Assembly (NCBI GenBank): GCA_947095585.1 | Contig: OX352761.1 | Span: 94,135,333 to 94,199,332, forward strand | DNA from: Nephrocerus scutellatus | Lineage: Eukaryota > Arthropoda > Insecta > Diptera > Pipunculidae | Length of the DNA stretch: 64,000 nt | Reading direction: 5' to 3' | In this document: piece after piece, positions 45,715 through 56,320 of the stretch | Position numbering within the stretch: position 1 is the stretch's first letter | Layout of the letters: each line of letters begins with the position of its first letter | The notes under the pieces: generated by a model | What the model was told of the DNA's origin: nothing | What the model saw: only the letters and a program-made list of their open reading frames with translations | The model's database searches: none | Program-made: the position numbers and the translations under genes

Positions 45715-47889
45715 AGAACCTATTTAATTCACAAAATTCGTAACAATTTTTTTTGGGGAATTTTATTTCTTTGGAAAATAATTTTTTTTTCTTATTTTTT
45801 TGGGAATTTTTTATTAAATTCAATTAAAATTTTTTAAAAAAAACTTTCTTTTTTAAAAAAATTTTTATTTTCTTTCCACGCGCCAAACGCGTGACAATTA
45901 TTTTAAAACTATTCCCATAAAATTCTGACTGGTAGAAGCCGAGATATAAAAGTTCCTACCAAAAACCCACCACTACTATAGAGAGACGAGCTAATGTATT
46001 CTGCTATGCGAGTGACTACATACACCCGTGTATGTATATTTAGTTGTATTTCAGGATAAAGACTAATTTATATTAGAAGCCTAATAGTATGCAATGTAGG
46101 TCATTTATAAGCGATAGGTCATTCAGTCATAAGCGATTTCTAAAATAGACTGAAAAACCAAATTTTATTTTGCAAACGTTTAGGCTTAAAAATATCGATA
46201 GCAATGCGTAGATTAGGTATTTTTTCAGTTTTCTAAGGGGTAGTACCCCTAAGCGCTAACAAATTGTTTTAAAACAAGTCCCATCAAATTTTGACTTGTA
46301 GAAGCCGAGATATACGACACGGCAAACAAACGTACAAATGTACACATGTTCGCTAAAAAATTTCATATCCCCTAAGGTTCGCCGTTCGGGCTCGCAATAA
46401 TATTTCTATGTAATTATTTTATTAAAACTAATATATTAATAAAATCTTCCTTATTATGGCGTTTTAATATATATTCTATATCGATTTCGGAACTAATAAA
46501 TAAAAACATCCTGATTTACACGCTCATGATATATACAACATATAACTTGAATCATGGAACGTCAAAAAAAAACTGACTCTCTTTTTTGTTTAATATGACT
46601 GATGATACACTGTAAGTTTAGTACTAACATATGGTAGAAACACAAGATAGGCTCAACTATATTTTTATGTTGTTGACACTACTATTTGTTAATTGGATTA
46701 TTTAAAATAATGTCTGATCTGTATGATACTTTAAAAACAAATAAACTCAGAATTTACATATATATTGACGTTGATCGAAATGCAGCTCTAACACAATGCA
46801 ACAGTGCAGTTAAAACTGACGTTGCAACATTTTTTTAAGTGAATATGTTGCTCCACTATTTATCCGTAGTTCTTCTTTTTTCAAAAACTTCAGATTCTAA
46901 ACCTATACATGCAATGCGTACACATATGCTCGACTAATAGCTTCTGACCATAATGAATGGGCTGAATGTTTAAATAAAGCCAAAGATGTTCAAAGCGCGT
47001 ATTAGTTATGACAATTATTTTGTTTCATTTGTGGGTTGTATGTTCCTGCTCATTTAAGTTAACTGTGGACAGATTTTAAAGCACTCATATTTTACTTTTT
47101 AACTTTTTAAATTTAAATATCTTTGACGAAGAAACGGCTATAATTGCTTCTTTTTGCAAATTGAAGACATAATAACTGTTGCGGGTAACTTGGTTTACCT
47201 TCTTCAATTAAAATTTTACAACGCAAAATAAATATATTGTTAAACAGCATATGATGATTGTGGTAACAGTTACTCAATACACAACCATTCATAAACGAAA
47301 TTCATTAAATCTAAAATGTATATCACGTGATTTTATTTGTAGTACTTCTACGTTGCTAGCGCGTGGAAGACATTGTGTAATGTATTTAAAATTCCCATTC
47401 CACTGTTACGTCACTTCTGTTTCCATTGCACAAACAAATAGTAACTAAGCACAATGTATTCTATCGCTCCTTAAAATGTAGACTGTTAACCATACAAAAT
47501 CCGGTCCGCTAATGAGCGCCAGTTTCAATTCAGTTATTAAAGATGATAATCAACGAAGAAATGCATATCGGGTTGAATTATTAAACTCAATATCCCTGAC
47601 AGGTTTGCCTGTACATAAATTAGTTTTGAAAAAAACTTCTATTATTTTACTAATTCAAAATTTATGTAATGTATATGCATTATGGCACACAAATGCGTGT
47701 AAAAGGAATACTTAGCAATATAATATCTGTCCTTGGTCCATGTAGTAGTAAAGTCCGTACATTTGATGGTCTTCGCTCAGAGCAAAGAGATAAGGGACAT
47801 TTATTAAAAAAATCATTATTAACTAAGGGTAGTTTATTATATTTTCATACTAGATAATAGCTACACAATGGTAAAGAAGGCTGCGAATT
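45715..47889. other. Unassigned AT-rich interval with a two-copy repeat
   Basis: A degenerate direct repeat: 'ttttaaaactattcccataa' with 'ggtagaagccgagatata' at 45,901-45,960, and 'ttttaaaacaagtcccatca' with 'tgtagaagccgagatata' at 46,267-46,317, about 366 bp apart. They may mark an undescribed mobile element. Nothing else recognised. Confidence 0.45.
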
Positions 47890-47900
47890 CACGCGGTATT

Positions 47901-48440
47901 TTACCACAGTAAAGCTATTGTCTTGTATTGCCGTGACTCCTCCTCAACTGTTCTGCGCCATGTATTATTTCCCGGACGACCCGTTCTTCTACCATCCTGA
48001 GATAATGGATTCCATTGCATTGCGTAGCTTGCTATGGAACTGTCGCCTTTTCGGAGTGTATGACCAATCCACTGGCACTTCCGCCGTTGGATGGTTGTGC
48101 CTATTGGTTCCTGACCCGTTCTCTGGCTAAGATGTTCTTTAGAGATAAAGTTAGGCCAGAAAACCCTTAAGATGTTCCGTAGGCACCTATTTACGAACGT
48201 TTGTAATCTTTTTGTGATAGTAGCGGTCACCTTCCAAGTGCTGCACCCATACAAGAGCACAGATTCAACATTTGAACGGAATAGTCTCAGCTTGGTGTTT
48301 AAGCTGATCGCATTGCTTCGCCATATCATGAACATCATTCCAAACACCGATTTTGCTTTGCCGATTCGGTTGACAATGTCCTGTTCGGTTCCACCTTCTG
48401 TCGAGACAATACTTCCAAGATATTGGATTTTTTTCTTTTT
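47901..48440 (-). pseudogene. Second RTE-type RT C-terminus
   Basis: Minus-strand frame with YLGSIVSTEGGTEQDIVNRI, GKAKSVFGMMFMIWRSNAIS, SVLLYGCSTWKVTATITKRL, FVNRCLRNILRVFWPNFIS, RRKCQWIGHTLRKGDSSIAS and RRTGRPGNNTWRRTVEEESR. This is the thumb and C-terminal region of an RTE-like polyprotein, a family related to but distinct from the element at 42,470 (the alignable C-termini differ at many positions). It lacks everything upstream of YLGS, including endonuclease and YADD: a typical 5'-truncated insertion. The open frame is 193 codons, so decay is slight. The C-terminus stops early compared with the other copy. Confidence 0.85.
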
Positions 48441-49794
48441 GCATTTTATACAAAACATAACAATATCAAGAACTCTTTTCAATTATCATCCTAGCTCTTT
48501 TTTGTAAGAAAAATTTGCAATTTTGTAAAAAAAAAACCTTTAAAATTTAGGAAACACATTTGAAAGCTTAAAAAACGTTTGCTGAATAATCTTGTTAATA
48601 ATAGTAACTCCCGTGTACGCCATTTAAATTTATTGCACTTTTTCACTAATGTCCCAAACGTGAATTGCATTTACGAGTATTCATACATACGATACCAGCA
48701 GAGCTCTACTTTACAAGCGTTATCAGTAAACAGCAATTCGTAAGAGAGAGGAAAAAGCTAATCGTTGTTGCGTTGGGGGGTTTATATTTGTGTGTGCCAT
48801 TGGAACTGCTTTGCACTACACTAAGAAACGCGACGAGCTCTCATATAATTAATTAAAGCAAGGAGCAACCATTAAAAAAGTGAAATAAATAGCACATAGT
48901 TTCTTATTATTGTTGCTATCGTTTTGTTTCAGCAGAAAAACAAAACAATAAACACCAGAAGCAATAATCGAGAGCTTGTACGAGTACACTGCGTTTTTAA
49001 GTGCCAGTGGTAGGGTGGTGTACTTTTACCTCGTTGGTATCATCTCAGGAATGGGCGGGTTTTTCAGCGAAATAAACAAAACTCAACGAACCGAGGAAAA
49101 AAGATCGCGTACACAAAAAGACTTCCTGGGACATGGAAACTGTGTAGTATTGTGTTGCGTTGCGCTCGCCAGCAGTATCTTGCGAAATTTAAATTTTATT
49201 TTTATTCCCAACACAGCAATTTTCATTTCACTTTTGGAAAATGCTTCCACAGAAAAATACCCTGCGTCATCTTAAAACTCGAAATACATATTTAAAAATT
49301 AATTAAAATGGTAAATTGTTTAGGTGGCAAAAAGCATCCAACCGCAACCCGCAGGATACACAGTCTCATATGACGCTGAAAGGCGCAGAGGTGGATAATT
49401 TGTGTGGCCACGCAGATGAGTCTGGTTGGAGGCTAAAATCGAGGTGATTGCATCTTTCAAGAAAAAAGATTTATCAAAAGGTTAACTTTTTGAAAGATGC
49501 ATGAAAGAAATTTAATAACTTACTAAAGAACCAGCTATAATTTTTAAGCCTAAAATTTAACTTTTTATATTGTTCTTTAGTTATGTAGTAGGTTTGGTTA
49601 GTACGTCCTGTTGCTTCCACCATTTAACATTGTCACCTTCCGTTTTATGTTATGCATATATATATCATTGTTTCCTGCTCGCTTTCTTAGGAAAAATTTG
49701 TATTGTGTGTCTATAATTTAATCAAATATGATTTAAAATCTTGTACTATTGTTCAGTTATGCAATTAATTTAGTTTCGATTCCTTACTGAGTAA
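48441..49794. other. Unassigned interval
   Basis: AT-rich. Contains a perfect 12 bp inverted repeat, TGCATCTTTCAA / TTGAAAGATGCA, at 49,449-49,501 with a 29 bp loop. No gene recognised. Confidence 0.4.
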
Positions 49795-49924
49795 AACCAA
49801 CCCCCAGTTGTTAATTCATAGCCAGTCCCGCGGGACTACCGATAGACATTTCATCACGGGAAGGCTCTCATCGACATTCCACTGATTGCGTTCCACACAT
49901 CCTCATTTTGAAGCATATTAATTA

Positions 49925-50474
49925 ACTATGTTTTCTGACGAAATAGTGTGCCCTATTTGCTCTGACACATCCTGTCTTACTCCTGCAAAACGCGGACAAT
50001 GGAAGAAAACATGTTCCACATCTTCTGGTATACCCTGACATAAAGTACAGTGGGGTGAACTCTCGTGTTTACATTTAAATAGGTATAAGCGGAAGTCATT
50101 TTAGTCTACTTCTCCATGACTTCTACCAGCCCATAATTCTATAGATGGTATTAATCTATGGGTCCAACTACCCTTACTTGACTGGACCCATCTTCTTTTC
50201 CAGTTTCTAACGGCTTCGGCGCGTGCTGTTTTGCGGTTCTCGGCTCTTGTAAGATACCCCCGGCGCCTATAAATCACCTGACGTTCCTTGGCCAGTAAGT
50301 CGATTGGGAGCATACGAGCAACCACAAACGCTGCATCGCTTGAGATGATTCTGAAGCCACAGATCACTCTTAGAGCACTCAATCGCTAGATAGATGACAT
50401 CTTTCGCTAGTAGCTGACCTTATCCATTGCGTCAGCCCAAATTGGCGCTCCGTATAAAAGGATGGACGAGACAA
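49925..50474 (-). pseudogene. R1 RT C-terminus and terminal zinc knuckle
   Basis: Continuation of the R1 ORF2 beyond the mariner-type insertion. The minus strand reads SSILLYGAPIWADAM, then RVICGFRIISSDAAFVVARM, LPIDLLAKERQVIYRRR, SSKGSWTHRLIPSIELWAGR, SHGEVD. After a stop at 50,101 it continues to HESSPHCTLCQGIPEDVEHV and FFHCPRFAGVR, the CCHC-like knuckle that ends R1 and related ORF2 proteins. The order and wording (SKGRWTHRLIP-I--W--R-HGEV) are characteristic of R1-clade elements. The usual LTQFLSGHGCF-YLHRF segment between SHGEVD and the knuckle is shortened. Confidence 0.85.
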
Positions 50475-50476
50475 TA

Positions 50477-51786
50477 ATAACGGGTGTTTTTTTAAGAGGT
50501 TGCCGATTTTTTTTTTGAATAAAACACATATAAAATTATGAAATGACCAACATTTTTTTTTATTTGGTAGATAATTTTTTGGCATTTAACATTTAAACAC
50601 AATTTCTGGCATATGGCTACCACGACTATTTTTCACAAATGTCATTCTGGAGGTCCAATTTTCCAGCACTTTTTCAAGCATTTGAGGGCGTATGTCAGCA
50701 ATGACACGTTGAATATTGGTTTCCAAAGCGTCAATCGATTGAGGTTTATCCACATAAACCAATGACTTCACGTATCCCCACAAAAAGTAATCGAGTGGCG
50801 TCAAATCGCACGAACGCGGAGGCCAATTCACCGGACCATTTCTCGAAATAATGTTGTCGTTGAAAGTTTCTTTCAATAAGTCGATTGTTTCACGTGCTGT
50901 ATGGCAAGTGGCACCATCTTGTTGAAACCACATTTCATCCATATCCATATCTTCAAGATTTGACAACAAAAACTCATTTAACATGGTTCTGTATCGATTT
51001 CCATTCACGGTAACGCGTCGTCCTTCCTCATTTTTAAAGAAATATGGACCGATGATCCCACCAGCCCATAGACCGCACCAAACAGTACATTTATCAGGAT
51101 GCATTGGTAATTCTTGAACGGCGTGTGGATTATCTTTGCTCCAAATGCGACAATTTTGTTTGTTGACGTATCCATTTAACAAAAAATGCGCCTCATCACT
51201 GAAGAGAATTTTACGGTAAAAAAATGGATCTTCGTTCAATTGATTTAACGACCAATCACTGAATTCACGGCGCAAACGATGGTCGTGTGGCTTTAATTCT
51301 TGCACCAATTGAATTTTGTATGGCACCAAACCCAAATCTTTACGTAAAATTTTCCATAAAGTCGATGGACAAAGTCCAATTTGCTGAGCACGACGACGAA
51401 TCGATAAATTGTCGTTTTCTTCGACACTGGCCTCAACGACAGCAATATTTTCTTCTGTACGAACTCTTCTCATTCTTGTCGGTGGCTTGGCATCCAAAAG
51501 AGTGAATGTAGACCGAAATTTGGTAATTACGTTCTTTATGGTGGTCTCTGACGGACGATTATGTGCACCATAAAATTCACGAAGTGCTCTATAAACATTT
51601 TTAATTGAACACTGATTTTGAAAATAAATTTCCACGATTTGAAAACGTTGTTCTGGAGTTAACCTATTCATAATGATTTGCCAAACAATACTGAGTAGAA
51701 ATGCCACTTTGAGCTGTCAAAACAACTGTCATAAAATAAAACGACATCTATCGGAAAAACAAACCTCCTAAAAAAACACCCATTAT
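50477..51786 (-). mobile_element. mariner-type (IS630-Tc1-mariner) DNA transposon, intact
   Basis: 1,310 bp element with terminal inverted repeats of 25 bp (ATAACGGGTGTTTTTTTAAG... at the left, the reverse complement of ATAATGGGTGTTTTTTTAGG... at the right; 2 mismatches in 25) flanked by TA on both sides (50,475 and 51,787), as expected for TA target duplication. It contains one uninterrupted transposase gene on the minus strand. It lies inside the R1 element, so it arrived later. The intact ORF and closely matching ends suggest recent mobility; whether it is still active cannot be told from sequence alone. Confidence 0.9.
50586..51671 (-). CDS. mariner-type transposase, 361 aa, uninterrupted
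   Basis: Cut-and-paste transposase of the IS630-Tc1-mariner superfamily, which binds the inverted repeats and inserts at TA. I place the start at ATG 51,671 (MNRLTPEQRFQIVEIYFQNQ); a longer reading would need a GTG start. The first 110 residues look like the paired helix-turn-helix DNA-binding region (SETTIKNVITKFRS; IGLCPSTLWKILRKDL). The catalytic core follows: ILFSDEAHFLLNGYVNKQN (first Asp), MWFQQDGATCHTARETIDLL (second Asp) and PPRSCDLTPLDYFLWGYVKS (third Asp, 37 positions after the second). It is thus a DDD enzyme and not the DDE of Tc1. Length is normal for the family. No stop or frameshift, and the coding sequence stands out from the broken R1 coding around it. Confidence 0.92.
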   Translation of the reverse strand: MNRLTPEQRFQIVEIYFQNQCSIKNVYRALREFYGAHNRPSETTIKNVITKFRSTFTLLDAKPPTRMRRVRTEENIAVVEASVEENDNLSIRRRAQQIGLCPSTLWKILRKDLGLVPYKIQLVQELKPHDHRLRREFSDWSLNQLNEDPFFYRKILFSDEAHFLLNGYVNKQNCRIWSKDNPHAVQELPMHPDKCTVWCGLWAGGIIGPYFFKNEEGRRVTVNGNRYRTMLNEFLLSNLEDMDMDEMWFQQDGATCHTARETIDLLKETFNDNIISRNGPVNWPPRSCDLTPLDYFLWGYVKSLVYVDKPQSIDALETNIQRVIADIRPQMLEKVLENWTSRMTFVKNSRGSHMPEIVFKC

Positions 51787-52720
51787 TAGTCAATAGCTTT
51801 CTTCTTGTTTGCCTCGCTCCTCCAGTGTTAGGCATAATTCGAGGCCGTGCTGAACATACAGTCTCTCTGGTTTATTGCTGGCAGCCTTTATATGCTCTTT
51901 GAATGAGAGTTTTGCATCAATTACCATTCCCAGGTATCTAATTGATGTCTTAGATATAATTGAACAATTACCAACTACAAAGGTTATTGTCTCTCTTATT
52001 TTCCTACCGGATATTAGTAGAACTTCAGTTTTATGTTCTGCCAACTGTAATCCGATTGACGTCAGCTAATCCTCGATAGTCCTAATTGTTGCATTACATA
52101 TTGCGGTTATCTCCTCCTTGTGTTTTGCCACAACGAAGACTGCGATATCATCTGCAAAACCAAAAATCTCTGCCTCTTCAGGTATTTGGGGCCTAAATAT
52201 GCCATCGTACATATTATTCCATAATAATGTGCCTAGCACACACCCCTGGGGAACTCCTCCGGTAACCTTATATTCCTTCAAGCCATCGTCGGTGTTGTAT
52301 AGCAGAATTCTGTTACTAAATTAATCTGCCACCAACCTCAAAATGTACGACGGGACCTCTCTCCGACGTAGTTCATTGAATATATAACTCCATTTGGCTG
52401 AATTGAAAGCATTCTTTATATCGAGGGTGAGTATGGTGCAATACTTTTTTGTTCCTCCCTTCCACCTTTTCCCATCTATCGCTTTTTGTGCCAACTTTTT
52501 AACAAAATAAATGACATCAATTGTTGAGCGTGCTTTGCGGAAGCCATATTGATGTTCTGCAAGGTCGCCTGACCAGCATGTTTGCAAACATATTTGAATA
52601 GTTCTTAATTGCGGATTTTAATGCCACGTAAGGGATATTATCTGGTCCTGGGGTCTTGTTATTGTCTACCTTTCTGGTTGCCTGGGGAACTTCATCGGCC
52701 ATCACGGGCGCAATTTCTTT
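51787..52720 (-). pseudogene. R1 reverse transcriptase, fingers to thumb
   Basis: Pieces in order: KVDNNKTPGPDNIPYVALK (52,705-52,517), AEHQYGFRKARSTIDVIYFV and LTLDIKNAFNSAKWSYIFNE (52,587-52,321; first catalytic Asp in LDIKNAF), GGVPQGCVLGTLLWNNMYDG and EIFGFADDIAVFVVAKHKEE (52,281-52,066; FADD box intact), then SIRYLGMVIDAKLSFKEHI (52,044-51,790). The last residues before the mariner-type insertion are GLELCLTLEERGKQEESY. Several frameshifts. The clade call rests on the ALK / FADDIAV / YLGVMID pattern with the C-terminal text on the other side of the insertion. Confidence 0.85.
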
Positions 52721-52947
52721 ACCGGGATCACCTATCTCTACATTAAAGTCGTGTTCTATTTACTGAGGAAACAATACGTTTACAATACTCTTCAGCATTA
52801 TTGGGCAGGATGTGGATGTAAAGGAGTTGCCCTTAACTTTCGCCATTACCGTTCTGTACGGTCTACCCCAAGTGTCTTGTTCAACTTGGTATTGCCATCT
52901 GGCCCGTAGGCAATCCGACGCAGTTCCGCTATTTCTTCATTTTACCA

Positions 52948-53815
52948 TTAGGTAGATTTGCGTTGGCCGATTAATACTTTCCTCGGCATTGCTGCATCAC
53001 AGGCTCTTCTTAGCGAGGTCATGACTTTAGACACCTTTTCCGTCGCTGACCCTGAGGTACTGGTATCCTCCAACATCAATAGGAACAATTTTTCATCAAA
53101 CGATTTCGCTTTCCAACCCACCGCTTTCCTTCTAAGTTTCTGATTTGGTACCAATCCATCTATTTCACACAGTATGGCTTGGTGGTCACTATATGTGTAT
53201 GATTCGCTGACTTCCCAAGTGACTTCCTTGCTTAAGAGGTAGTAACTAACAAACGTTATATCGATTATCGAGCTGGCGGATCCCCTACGGTAAGTGGGTG
53301 TATCTCCATTGTTCAACAATGTAATCTGCAACGTAGCAAGTGCTTCCAAAAGTGCCTCCCCGCGATCATCTGTTTTCTGGCTGTCCCATTCCACAGACCA
53401 TGCATTAAAATCGCCCGCTATTAGTACGGGACTCCGTTCGCGAGTATCATTAACTAGACGTTCCATAAAAGCTGTAAACTCTTCTAATGATGTACTTGGT
53501 TTTGCATAACAGCTATATATATGAATGCCATCGACCTTCGCACTTATAAAACCTGATTCCAAATTCATTTCTCTTTCTTGGAAACAACGCTTACCGCAGA
53601 CCCATATTGCTACCCATAGCGCTACCATTAGCGTCGGTTGGGCATATGGTTTCATCGAGGTTTCTGTATGGTTCGCTGATAATAGCAACAACTACCTGCA
53701 GTTCGCGCACGGTTTGATGCAAAAGACCATGTGCAGCTTCACAATGATTAAGATTAAGTTGGATAATGATAATTTCTTCCGCGCTAGCTGTACTGCCTTC
53801 TGATATGCAGTGCAC
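52948..53815 (-). pseudogene. R1 ORF2 endonuclease domain
   Basis: APE-type endonuclease. It starts with IIIIQLNLNHCEAAHGLLHQ and VVAIISEPYRNLDE (the catalytic E in SEPYR), then shifts frame near 53,640 into ESGFISAKVDGIHIYSCYAK, SPVLIAGDFNAWSVEWDSQK (GDFN box), RGSASSIIDITFVSYYLLSK (the S-IDITF box) and SYTYSDHQAILCEI (SDH box). All catalytic boxes expected of R1/LOA-type endonucleases are recognisable. A single frameshift separates the first 60 residues from the rest. Followed on the minus strand by the RT after a frameshift near 52,940. Confidence 0.85.
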
Positions 53816-53839
53816 TTGAAACTACCTGTCACATGTCTT

Positions 53840-54478
53840 GAATTACCGGTGTTATCCTTCTGATGACAGAGCATGCATTGAGGCTCATTAGTACAGGCCT
53901 TAGCTAATTGCCCTCCTTTACCGAATTTTAAACATAGCTTGGAGCGATCTTTGTCATTTGACATTTATGCCGATAATGTCCATAATCAAGACATTTATAG
54001 CATTTTAGTGGGACTATTTTCTCTCTAATACTACAGGACACCCATCCAATTCGGACTCTTCCTTCATTGGTCACTTTATTAACCAACTTGCCTGGCACAC
54101 TCACAATCGCTGTTTGTGTTCCGCGGTAAGCGGCTCTCATTGTTTTAATTTTAAACGAGCCCTTGGCTTCTACAAACTTCTGTTCAAGTGCTTCACGTAC
54201 TTCTTCTGCAGTAGTGACTTCGTCAATATCTCTGTTTTCTACTTGCACCTCTTGTGTTAAGATTTTGAAATCAACTTCCTGACCAATTAGTTCTTCAAGT
54301 TTCTCTTGGTACTCCCAGGATTTTGGTTTTTCTGCAGTGTTCTGCAGCTCCAATAGAAGCTCCCCTTGTTTATTCATTCTAATGTGCTTTACTTCGGCAC
54401 CGAGACTTGAAAGGCTGGGATCTGCCTTCAATTTGCGTAGCAAGTCGGCATATTCGACCTTCGATCGATCTTTTTTTT
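53840..54478 (-). pseudogene. R1 ORF1 (gag-like) with CCHC zinc knuckles
   Basis: Nucleic-acid-binding ORF1 protein. The frame 54,443-53,928 reads YADLLRKLKADPSL, QGELLLELQNTAEKP, EVREALEQKFVEAKGSFKIK, RVRIGWVSCSIRE, then LKCYKCLDYGHYRHKCQMTK, a CCHC knuckle in which C-x2-C-x4-H-x4-C is complete. After a frameshift at about 53,930, the frame continues with LCLKFGKGGQLAKAC (a second knuckle with H changed to Q) and EPQCMLCHQKDN, part of a third. The order RIGW--C-I-E-----C--CL--GH matches R1-type gag proteins. The N-terminal half is missing at the 5' truncation. Confidence 0.85.
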
Positions 54479-55384
54479 AATGAGTTGTGCATCCGGACAA
54501 GTATGTCTTTTACGTTTTCTTTCCTTTCTCTATCCCACTGTATGTCTGTTTGTGTGTGAGATATTTATGGGAAAAATGCAGCTCAACACTGGGTTATATC
54601 CTGTGATTGAAGTCATTGGCGCATCAACTTCGCATGTGCAGATAACGCCTATCCAAAGCGCATCTATATCATGTATGGAATCGTCTATCCCATGGCAGTT
54701 TACATATTTTATATGGACGTGGAACGTATTTTTGGGAAAAAGGCAGCTCAACACTGGGCTATATCACACATTTTATATGGACGTGGAACGTATTATTTGA
54801 AAAAAGGCAGTTCAACGTTCCACGTCCATATAAAATATGTCGTTCCACGTCCATATAAAATATGTAATGGGTGACTAGATATTGTTTGTATGGGTTGACC
54901 GAGACCGTATTCGGTTTTCCGTTTAAGAAAACTACACTTAAAAGCTATCCGTGCAATTGGTCAAAGACAACTTTTAAATTATTAATATGTCCGTCCAATG
55001 AGGTATCGAAATGCAAGATGTCATTGAGATACCTCTCATCCTAATTAATAAAATGTTATTATTTTATTATGTATATGTGTATTTTTGCATATAGGACATC
55101 AGACCGACTGACTGACTGAGTAGTTAGAGAAAAAACTCCCAAAAACACCAGACAGTGGAAGGGGAAGACTATTGCAATCGATAATTCTAAGGCATCTGAG
55201 CATAAAGCTCTTTTAAAAGAAAATTCGTACTTATGGAGTCGATCATGACTGCTTGATTGGATTGGAAACCATCTTTTGGACGGTTCAATTCAAGATGTTT
55301 TGACGGTTTCAAATCGAAAACTCAACGTATGATTAATAGTACGATAATATTGTTTGCACCCAAAAAACTTGCTGTAAAGTAATT
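54479..55384. other. Non-coding interval with inverted-repeat cluster
   Basis: Contains TTTTATATGGACGTGGAACG as direct copies at 54,707 and 54,771 and as inverted copies from 54,815 and 54,841, plus a two-copy 'gcagctcaacactgggctat' repeat (54,579 and 54,744). The rest is AT-rich without recognisable coding. Confidence 0.7.
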
Positions 55385-56320
55385 AGGTTTTCTAACACCG
55401 CGAAAGAAATATTGCACTCCCTCCTGATATGCCCATAATCGTCATTTATTCTTGAGTACGATTGTAATATCTGGTTACGTGGTCATTTAATTACCTTGCA
55501 TCTGCTAGATAGAATTCAAACTAGAGCATTAAAATTTATGGATGATGAAAACAATGTGACGTCGTTAGATTCGCTCTTACGTGCAGGAATGTTCCTGCTA
55601 GTCACTGTTCTTCTACCACCAGCGGTGCTTAAGATAACTGCCGCATCTCCATAACTTCAATCACAATACTCGTGGCGTTCTAAATGCTTAATGAATCTCC
55701 GGACGTACGGTTACGTTTAGAGTACATATCATTACCCGTAGGTAGTTAGGTAAGTAAAGTGGTGGTCCGCGCTGCCTTAGCATGGACCTCAAGTAGCGCT
55801 TGAGTCCGCCGTTCTGTAAGCACAGACTCCGGGAAACCTAATGACGTTATAAATACATTGAGATGATTATAGCCAGCCTGTGGCGTTCAGGTACGAGATC
55901 CGACAGCTCTCTCAGGTTGTCAAACAAGGGTTTTTTAAATTTTTGGAATCGGAAGCACGTCAGGGCAGGACAGTTGCAGAGATAATGGACAAGAGTTTAC
56001 CTCTCATTAACATCCCTGCAGCTTCTGTAAAAAGAATTGTGCGGAATTCCCAGTTTGGCAGCGTGGCTGCCCACCGGCCAGTGGCCAGTGATAACAGCCA
56101 ACGCATTCTCTAACGGAGCTCAAAGGACAGCACACACACTTCATGTGGTCGGTGTCCAATGTTACGCCCTTCTTCGCCAGTATATCTGCTACCTCGTTTC
56201 CGTCATCATTAGCCGTAAGTGCGTGGAGTTCTTACCAAGCTCTGTATTTCCGCATTTTTACGGTCCGCAGGCATTCAAAGTACAAGCTCACCGATATTTA
56301 TTCTCCGCAACTAGGGAAAC
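55385..56320 (+). pseudogene. Jockey/CR1-like RT C-terminus, interrupted by a LOA tail
   Basis: Plus strand. The first part (55,385-55,727) reads SFILEYDCNIWLRGH, LDRIQTRALKFMDDENNVTS, LDSLLRAG, then broken text. The second part (56,221-56,320) reads LPSSVFPHFYGPQAFKVQAH, RYLFS. Both are C-terminal RT segments of a Jockey/CR1-like enzyme. Between them lies a LOA 3' end flanked by near-identical 16 bp sites. The upstream RT and endonuclease are not seen. Similar degraded C-terminal text is at 58,478-58,730. Confidence 0.7.
55744..56204 (-). mobile_element. LOA-clade 3' end, 5'-truncated insertion with target-site duplication
   Basis: Minus-strand insertion flanked by ATCATTACCCGTAGGT (55,728) and ATCATTAGCCGTAAGT (56,205), a 16 bp duplication with two mismatches. 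The coding tail includes NEVADILAKKGVTLDTDHM (the end of RNase H; compare KVDILEKNGVTLDTECA in the copy at 8,008), VITGHWPVGSHAAKLGIPHN and SFYRSCRD, then LVHYLCNCPALTCFRFQ with the CCHC-type pattern. The 3' UTR runs to 55,744. It matches the 3' end of the LOA element at 7,450. Confidence 0.8.

Larger units (their letters stand above)
49795..54478 (-). mobile_element. R1-clade non-LTR retrotransposon, split by a mariner-type element
   Basis: Minus-strand order: ORF1 with CCHC knuckles (54,478-53,840), ORF2 endonuclease (53,815-52,948), RT (52,720-51,787), then the 1.31 kb mariner-type insertion, then the RT C-terminus and terminal zinc knuckle (50,470-49,925) and 3' UTR. Removing the insertion gives continuous R1-type sequence (SSILLYGAPIW follows the thumb). 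ORF1 begins abruptly at an A-run, so the copy is 5' truncated. Frameshifts and stops throughout show it is inactive. Confidence 0.85.
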
